DNA of 64,000 nucleotides from Roseomonas genomospecies 6 (GTDB lineage: Bacteria > Pseudomonadota > Alphaproteobacteria > Azospirillales > Azospirillaceae): assembly GCF_008365375.1 (NCBI RefSeq), contig NZ_QOKW01000005.1:124001-188000 (forward strand), read 5' to 3'. Both the position numbers and the translations under genes were made by a program. This document shows, piece after piece, positions 60,194 through 64,000 of this stretch (position 1 is the first letter of the stretch; the number at the start of each line of letters is the position of its first letter). The notes under the pieces were generated by a model that saw nothing but the letters and a program-made list of their open reading frames with translations, did not search any database and was not told where the DNA came from.

Positions 60194-61711
60194 TCAGGCC
60201 GCCGCCTTGTCTGATGCAGAAGACGTGAGGCAGCGTAATGTTCCCTCGAAGTGTGGTGCCTTTACATTCCTGGAGCTATTAACAAAGACGTTAACCGGTA
60301 TCTCTTGTGATCCGTTAAATATAATTGCCTGTATGGGGGTCGTTTCTTTCCAGTAGATCAGTAATCCCATTCTAGACTCGCAAGGGCCGCGGCGGCCATA
60401 TCGGTCGCCGGCTGCATACAACGGGCTCCATGCGTGGAATAGTTCGACTGGCTTGTGTCCGGCCTTGGTCCTTGTCATCTCGTTTCGGAATACGCCTCCA
60501 TAGTAGTCATCTATAGCCCTTCGCCACGCACGGTTTTCCGGTTCGGGATAATGCCGACACATCGCTTCACTGAAGGCCTCGTAGGTTCCAAGGACGAACT
60601 GGCGTTCCTCATTTCCGTTGATGGTCACTACGCCGGTGACCGTGTCGCCAATCCAAATGACGACGCGCGCCGTCTCGATGGCTTCGTGCCAGCCCGTCGT
60701 GAGTTCTGTGCTCGGCAACTCGGTCCGCTCTGCCTTCAGCGCGTGTAGATTGGGATCGAGGTCGAACACGGGGTGGGAGCATCCAAGGCCGCTGCCGAGT
60801 TGGTCGGGGGCGATAGCTGTGCCAGGGGTGGAGGCGCGCCGCACCTCGCTCACCAATGCGTCTTCCATTTCTACCTTCGATTGGCGCTGCCGAGCAAAGC
60901 GAGCGATCATGTCCCCGGCATCATTCTTCCTGGCCGAAGGCATGACCACCTCCATCTCCCCACCAATGGCCGAGGTGACCTCATCTCCCCAGCTCAATGG
61001 CGAAGCCATAAGGGGGAACCCCACAGACGGACCAGCGAGCGGCGCAGCCGCGAGCGTGGGCGAAGCCGAAGGCTGAGCCGGTGACGAAGTCACCACGCGG
61101 CTGGTCTGTTCTTCTCTCTTCTTCTCTTCTCTACTCTTATATAAGGAGCCAAAAGAATGAGGAATGGCAAGAGATTGAAGGCTCTGTTGGTGACATTCGC
61201 CTGACAATGAGCTAACATCGGCCTGACATTCGCCTGACAGTGGGGTGACATTGACTCGACATCCGCCTGACGATGAAGTGACTTCGGCATTGATGATGTT
61301 GGCGACATCGTGTTTATTGCACTTCGCTCTGTGGCGAAGCCGTAATGCTTCGACCGTATGGGTATCCAGTCGATAGCATGTGGGATCAAACCCTTGCTGG
61401 CGTACCTCGTTATGAGCCAGCCGAGTCTGACGGTCGCTCAACCTGATCTCGCCAGCCCAGGTCAATGCAGCCTTCGACACGCCACGACCAAGATACCAAT
61501 CCGGGCGAATCCATTTCAAAATGTTCGCTCTCTGTTTCTCTGTTAGGGCCTGCCCATTCAGGAGCCGACACATCGCCCCCTCCAGCACGCTCAACGTCGT
61601 GGTGATGTTGCCTTTGGCCTTGCCGCCGCATTCCTGCATCCGCTTGTGTTCTGTCCATGCCGCGACGGCGATCCGCTCGCAATACAGGAACCAAGATGGT
61701 GATTTCGTCAT
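60194..61711 (-). CDS. Putative plasmid-replication-type protein, 505 aa
   Basis: Not firmly recognised. MTKSPSWFLYCERIAVAAWT starts the protein. Residues 1-140 contain LEGAMCRLLNGQALTEKQRA and RPDWYLGRGVSKAALTWAGE, plausibly a DNA-binding domain. Residues about 141-175 are an 11-aa repeat (CQADVSSLSGECHQQ) encoded by three 33-bp units. Then comes a disordered Ser/Pro/Ala linker (SSPAQPSASPTLAAAPLAG), and a folded end (YEAFSEAMCRHYPEPENRAW). Repeats inside a gene and the attenuator just upstream resemble iteron-bearing initiator genes. Start at 61711 with AAGGA upstream. It converges with the transglycosylase-like gene. Confidence 0.6.
   Translation of the reverse strand: MTKSPSWFLYCERIAVAAWTEHKRMQECGGKAKGNITTTLSVLEGAMCRLLNGQALTEKQRANILKWIRPDWYLGRGVSKAALTWAGEIRLSDRQTRLAHNEVRQQGFDPTCYRLDTHTVEALRLRHRAKCNKHDVANIINAEVTSSSGGCRVNVTPLSGECQADVSSLSGECHQQSLQSLAIPHSFGSLYKSREEKKREEQTSRVVTSSPAQPSASPTLAAAPLAGPSVGFPLMASPLSWGDEVTSAIGGEMEVVMPSARKNDAGDMIARFARQRQSKVEMEDALVSEVRRASTPGTAIAPDQLGSGLGCSHPVFDLDPNLHALKAERTELPSTELTTGWHEAIETARVVIWIGDTVTGVVTINGNEERQFVLGTYEAFSEAMCRHYPEPENRAWRRAIDDYYGGVFRNEMTRTKAGHKPVELFHAWSPLYAAGDRYGRRGPCESRMGLLIYWKETTPIQAIIFNGSQEIPVNVFVNSSRNVKAPHFEGTLRCLTSSASDKAAA
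61192..61290. repeat. Three 33-bp direct repeats inside the 505-aa gene
   Basis: Units begin at 61192, 61225 and 61258 with GACATTCGCCTGACA, GACATTCGCCTGACA and GACATCCGCCTGACG. The exact 33-bp period corresponds to an 11-residue protein repeat. Could be iterons for replication initiation. Confidence 0.75.
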
Positions 61712-61729
61712 CTGAAATGTCCTTGAAAT

Positions 61730-61763
61730 AAAAAGCCCCATGGCGTGACGAGCGCCATGGGGC
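61730..61763 (-). terminator. Rho-independent terminator in the leader of the 505-aa gene
   Basis: Minus-strand stem GCCCCATGGCG (61763-61753) / CGCCATGGGGC (61745-61735) with a 7-nt loop, followed by TTTTTATTT. It ends only about 18 bp before the start codon, leaving no room for a promoter, so transcription must pass through it. Confidence 0.8.
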
Positions 61764-62068
61764 AGGGTACAGATGCGACATATAGAAAAGGGGCAGTGAA
61801 GTTGAGCCGCACGCGCCCCGATGTGCGGCCAAATCTCTAACGAATCAATGTCTGCATCTGCTTTGGGCTCTCGTCAACCCGCAATATTGATATTTATAGC
61901 ACTTCCTGTATCGTTCTTCAATATTATAAGTGCCTAGGAAATTCGAACGGAGCACTTAGATTCGTAGCTTCGTATATTCAGCAATGGCCAGTCATCGGGG
62001 CGTCAACGTACCGGCGGTCACATCCGTTATACGGAGGTTCTAGGTGTCATCGGTTTTTGCCGCCGCGT
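61764..62068. other. AT-rich leader/origin-like region
   Basis: About 305 bp between the small recombinase gene and the terminator. AT-rich at 61875-61980 with words such as AATATTGATATTTATA and TTCAATATTATAAG. Holds TCCGT-N3-ACGGA copy 6. Candidate promoter and possible origin region for the 505-aa gene. Confidence 0.5.
62022..62036. repeat. TCCGT-N3-ACGGA palindrome, copy 6
   Basis: ATCCGT-TAT-ACGGAG, 33 bp beyond the minus-strand end of the small recombinase gene and upstream of the 505-aa gene's leader. Confidence 0.8.
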
Positions 62069-62641
62069 TCACAGCACCTCGACCGCTGCCCGCATCAGTT
62101 CGTCGTTGACCTCGATATACCGCTGGGTGGTGGTCAGGTGTTTGTGACCAGCCAGCGTCATGATCACCTTCGGGCTGATGCCGCTGTGGGCGAGCTTGGT
62201 GATGAACCAGCGCCGCCCACTATGGGAAGTCGCTCCATCAAGGCCCGCCTGCTCGTAAAGCTGTCCCATCAATTGGCAAAGCGTGTTGGGGCTGAAGGCG
62301 GTTCGCTTCTGCGTGAGCAACAGGGGGCGTTCCGACTTGATTTCGCTGCCCAGCGTTGCGCGGTAGCGCTCAAGCTCTTTCCGCAGCCGGTCGTTGACGA
62401 ACACCACGCGGGCATGACCGCCCTTCGTGATTTCGGCGGCCAAACGGACCTGCTCCCGAACCGTGCCGTTGCTGTCCAGCACGTCGCCCCAGGTCAGTGC
62501 CGCGATTTCCCCGACCCGTAGACCCGCGAGGTAGGACAGCATGACGGCCATCCGGTTGCGGGCTGCGTGCCTTCCCTGTGCGACCACCGCCAGCAACCGC
62601 TTCTGTTCCTGCTCCGTGAGCACCCGCGCCTGCTTCATCAT
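62069..62641 (-). CDS. Small tyrosine recombinase (catalytic domain only), 190 aa
   Basis: Catalytic-core-only recombinase. YLAGLRVGEIAALTWGDV (Arg I), EITKGGHARVVFVND (Lys), SHSGRRWFITKLAHSG (His-x2-Arg), LAGHKHLTTTQRYIEV (His and Tyr nucleophile). The core-binding domain is missing, as in FimB-type or minimal recombinases. It could resolve element dimers or invert a segment. Start at 62641 or at the adjacent Met (62638). It lies upstream of the 505-aa gene on the same strand. Confidence 0.86.
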   Translation of the reverse strand: MMKQARVLTEQEQKRLLAVVAQGRHAARNRMAVMLSYLAGLRVGEIAALTWGDVLDSNGTVREQVRLAAEITKGGHARVVFVNDRLRKELERYRATLGSEIKSERPLLLTQKRTAFSPNTLCQLMGQLYEQAGLDGATSHSGRRWFITKLAHSGISPKVIMTLAGHKHLTTTQRYIEVNDELMRAAVEVL

Positions 62642-62778
62642 AACCTCAAGGTGCGCAGTTATTCCGCACTTAAGATTATGTTTTCAGGCGCGGACTCGCT
62701 CAAGGCAAGAAAGAAGCTGAGGGTTGATGCGGGGTTCAGCGGAAACCTAAGAAAAGCTGCATTTTCTTATATTTCTGA

Positions 62779-63003
62779 TTAATCGCTTTCTGGGATCACG
62801 CGAGGGGCGGATTTCGACAGCCACACAACAGCTCCAAGCGGGGTGCTGCGAACCAGGGCATACATTATCCCGGTATTGGATAGGCGTTTGTACACGCCTG
62901 TTTTACTGGTCTTGCGCCAACCAAGTGAACGCAAAAAGGCTTCGGCGTCGGATCGGGCCGAAAAGTTGAGTTGAGGAAGGGGAGCGCTCGATGGTGAAGG
63001 CAT
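62779..63003 (-). CDS. Small protein, 74 aa
   Basis: MPSPSSAPLPQLNFSARSDA then AEAFLRSLGWRKTSKTGVYK and GIMYALVRSTPLGAVVWLSK. A compact alpha/beta domain of unknown family. Start chosen at 63003, 16 bp after the pentapeptide-repeat stop; the leader is very AT-rich with no clear ribosome-binding site, so translation may be coupled to the upstream gene. Not recognised. Confidence 0.55.
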   Translation of the reverse strand: MPSPSSAPLPQLNFSARSDAEAFLRSLGWRKTSKTGVYKRLSNTGIMYALVRSTPLGAVVWLSKSAPRVIPESD

Positions 63004-63019
63004 TTTATAAATTTTTTGC

Positions 63020-64000
63020 CTATTGCCGCTTGACTCCGATTGCTCCCCGCAGGTCGGCGCCGTCGAGATTTGCGCCCCGAAGATCAGCACCGGTAAGATC
63101 GACATCGGTCAGGATGGCGCCGCATAGATTGCAATCCCGAAGGTCGGCTCCCTGAAGGTCCGCCTGTGCGAAGTTCGCCAAGCGGAAGTTTCCCCCGGAC
63201 AGGTCGGCGTTTCCAAGATCGGCTTCCGAAAAGTTCGCGGGCCAGTCGCGCGTTGTGATGCCGACAGTAATCGCCATGGGGGAGCAGTCCGCGTGCGTGA
63301 GCGTCGCCTTCCGCAGGGTCGCTCCCTTGAAGTTGGTTCCCCGGCACACAGTGTCGGTAAAGTCCGCCTGCATAAGGTTGACGTAAGACAGGTCCGCCAT
63401 GGTGAAGCAGCAACCGGCCAAGCGGCTGTCCATCAACATCGCCGAATGGAAGTTTGCGGCCGAAAAGTCCGTACCCCCTAGGTCCACGTTGCGCAGATCA
63501 ACCCGCGACAGGTCGGCCTGGGCGCCCTCGGCTCCCAGCGAGGCCACCCATCGGGCGTGCGCCAGGATGATGTCCTGAATGGACTGTTCCAGCGAATCCA
63601 GCCCGCGCGGCAGACGTGCCTTCCTCATGTCCGCCTTCATCTGCGCGCCCTGGCTGATGACGGTGGTGGTGAGGTCGGCGTCGGCAAACACCGCTCCATC
63701 AAGAACGGCGTTGACCAGGAGAGCGCCTTGCAGGTTCGCACCAACGAAACTGCAATTCGAAAGGTCGGCGCCGGTGAAGTTGACCTTGCGCAGGACGCTG
63801 CCGGCGAAGTCAGCTCCGTTGAGGCGGGCGTTGGAGAAATTCGCGTTGCTCAGGTCGGTGCCGGCGCCGATGGCCCTTGAGAACTTGGCGCTTTTGGCCT
63901 GAACGTTGCGGAACATGGCTCCCGCCATCCGGGCCTTTCCGTCGTCAGCCCATGCGCGTGTCAGATCGCCGCCCTGCTGTTTGGTGAGAAGCACCCCCTC
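63020..64000 (-). CDS. Pentapeptide-repeat protein (possibly cut by window end)
   Basis: At least 324 aa. A(D/N)Lxx-type repeats fill most of the sequence in two blocks: about 35-115 (LSNANFSNARLNGADFAGSV and LSNCSFVGANLQGALLVNAV) and about 160-320 (VDLRNVDLGGTDFSAANFHS and ANFAQADLQGADLRDCNLCG). They are separated by a helical spacer (LPRGLDSLEQSIQDIILAHA). Such proteins form right-handed quadrilateral beta-helices; functions range from gyrase protection to structural roles. A GTG at 63994 could be the start, but the frame remains open to the window edge, so the gene may extend beyond. It contains no signal peptide in the visible part. Confidence 0.85.
   Translation of the reverse strand, partial: EGVLLTKQQGGDLTRAWADDGKARMAGAMFRNVQAKSAKFSRAIGAGTDLSNANFSNARLNGADFAGSVLRKVNFTGADLSNCSFVGANLQGALLVNAVLDGAVFADADLTTTVISQGAQMKADMRKARLPRGLDSLEQSIQDIILAHARWVASLGAEGAQADLSRVDLRNVDLGGTDFSAANFHSAMLMDSRLAGCCFTMADLSYVNLMQADFTDTVCRGTNFKGATLRKATLTHADCSPMAITVGITTRDWPANFSEADLGNADLSGGNFRLANFAQADLQGADLRDCNLCGAILTDVDLTGADLRGANLDGADLRGAIGVKRQ

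Noticed and set aside
61192-61290. CRISPR array
   Set aside because: The three units are contiguous 33-bp direct repeats without unique spacers and are in frame within a gene; no cas genes are present.

Overview
The window is high-GC alphaproteobacterial DNA. The core genes (hemA-type 5-aminolevulinate synthase, a single-gene fliG, hemN behind an anaerobox, dnaE2/imuB/imuA behind GTTC-N7-GTTC LexA boxes, many glutathione S-transferases and c-di-GMP proteins) and the extreme codon bias fit Rhodospirillales, most likely Azospirillum. The species assignment is inference; no rRNA gene is present to fix it.

Layout. 1-8.6 kb: core chromosome or chromid with hemA (cut by the window start), a class III aminotransferase, a GST, a PAS-degenerate GGDEF-EAL protein, a tandem universal stress protein and three small envelope proteins. 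8.60-22.79 kb: an integrative island bounded by a perfect 39-bp direct repeat. It carries a P4-type integrase at the left end, a giant single-chain Type ISP restriction-modification enzyme, the wreck of a second integrase, an AlpA-like regulator, a TOPRIM primase-helicase with small partners, and an XRE-controlled pair. The repeat lies in the 3' part of a small structured RNA whose terminator appears to have been swapped by the island. 22.8-52.9 kb: core again. It holds LysR, a DHA2 exporter, an enoyl-CoA hydratase, a peptide-type ABC importer without ATPase genes, hemN, Tim44-like and DTW proteins, a split SOS mutasome (imuA apart from imuB-dnaE2), a TAXI solute-binding protein, an M17 aminopeptidase, fliG, and a MarR gene next to a GhrA-like reductase. 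GC-rich palindromic elements occur between genes in this part, and two copies sit in frame inside dnaE2 and imuB.

53-64 kb: a second mobile region with lower GC and plasmid-like content: DUF3768 and DUF6641-like genes, a truncated tRNA-Arg(TCG), two tyrosine recombinases, an unrecognised 564-aa protein followed by a tRNA-guanine-transglycosylase/DpdA-superfamily protein, a putative replication-type protein behind a terminator-containing leader, and a pentapeptide-repeat protein cut by the window end. Six copies of the palindrome TCCGT-N3-ACGGA are spread over 54.5-62.0 kb at roughly 1.1-kb or 2-kb intervals, in coding and non-coding DNA alike. These copies plus the orphan transglycosylase and its partner are the best candidate for an undescribed system here.

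Limits: all domain calls are from reading motifs by eye; no database search was run. Start codons were chosen from ribosome-binding sites and family alignments from memory.
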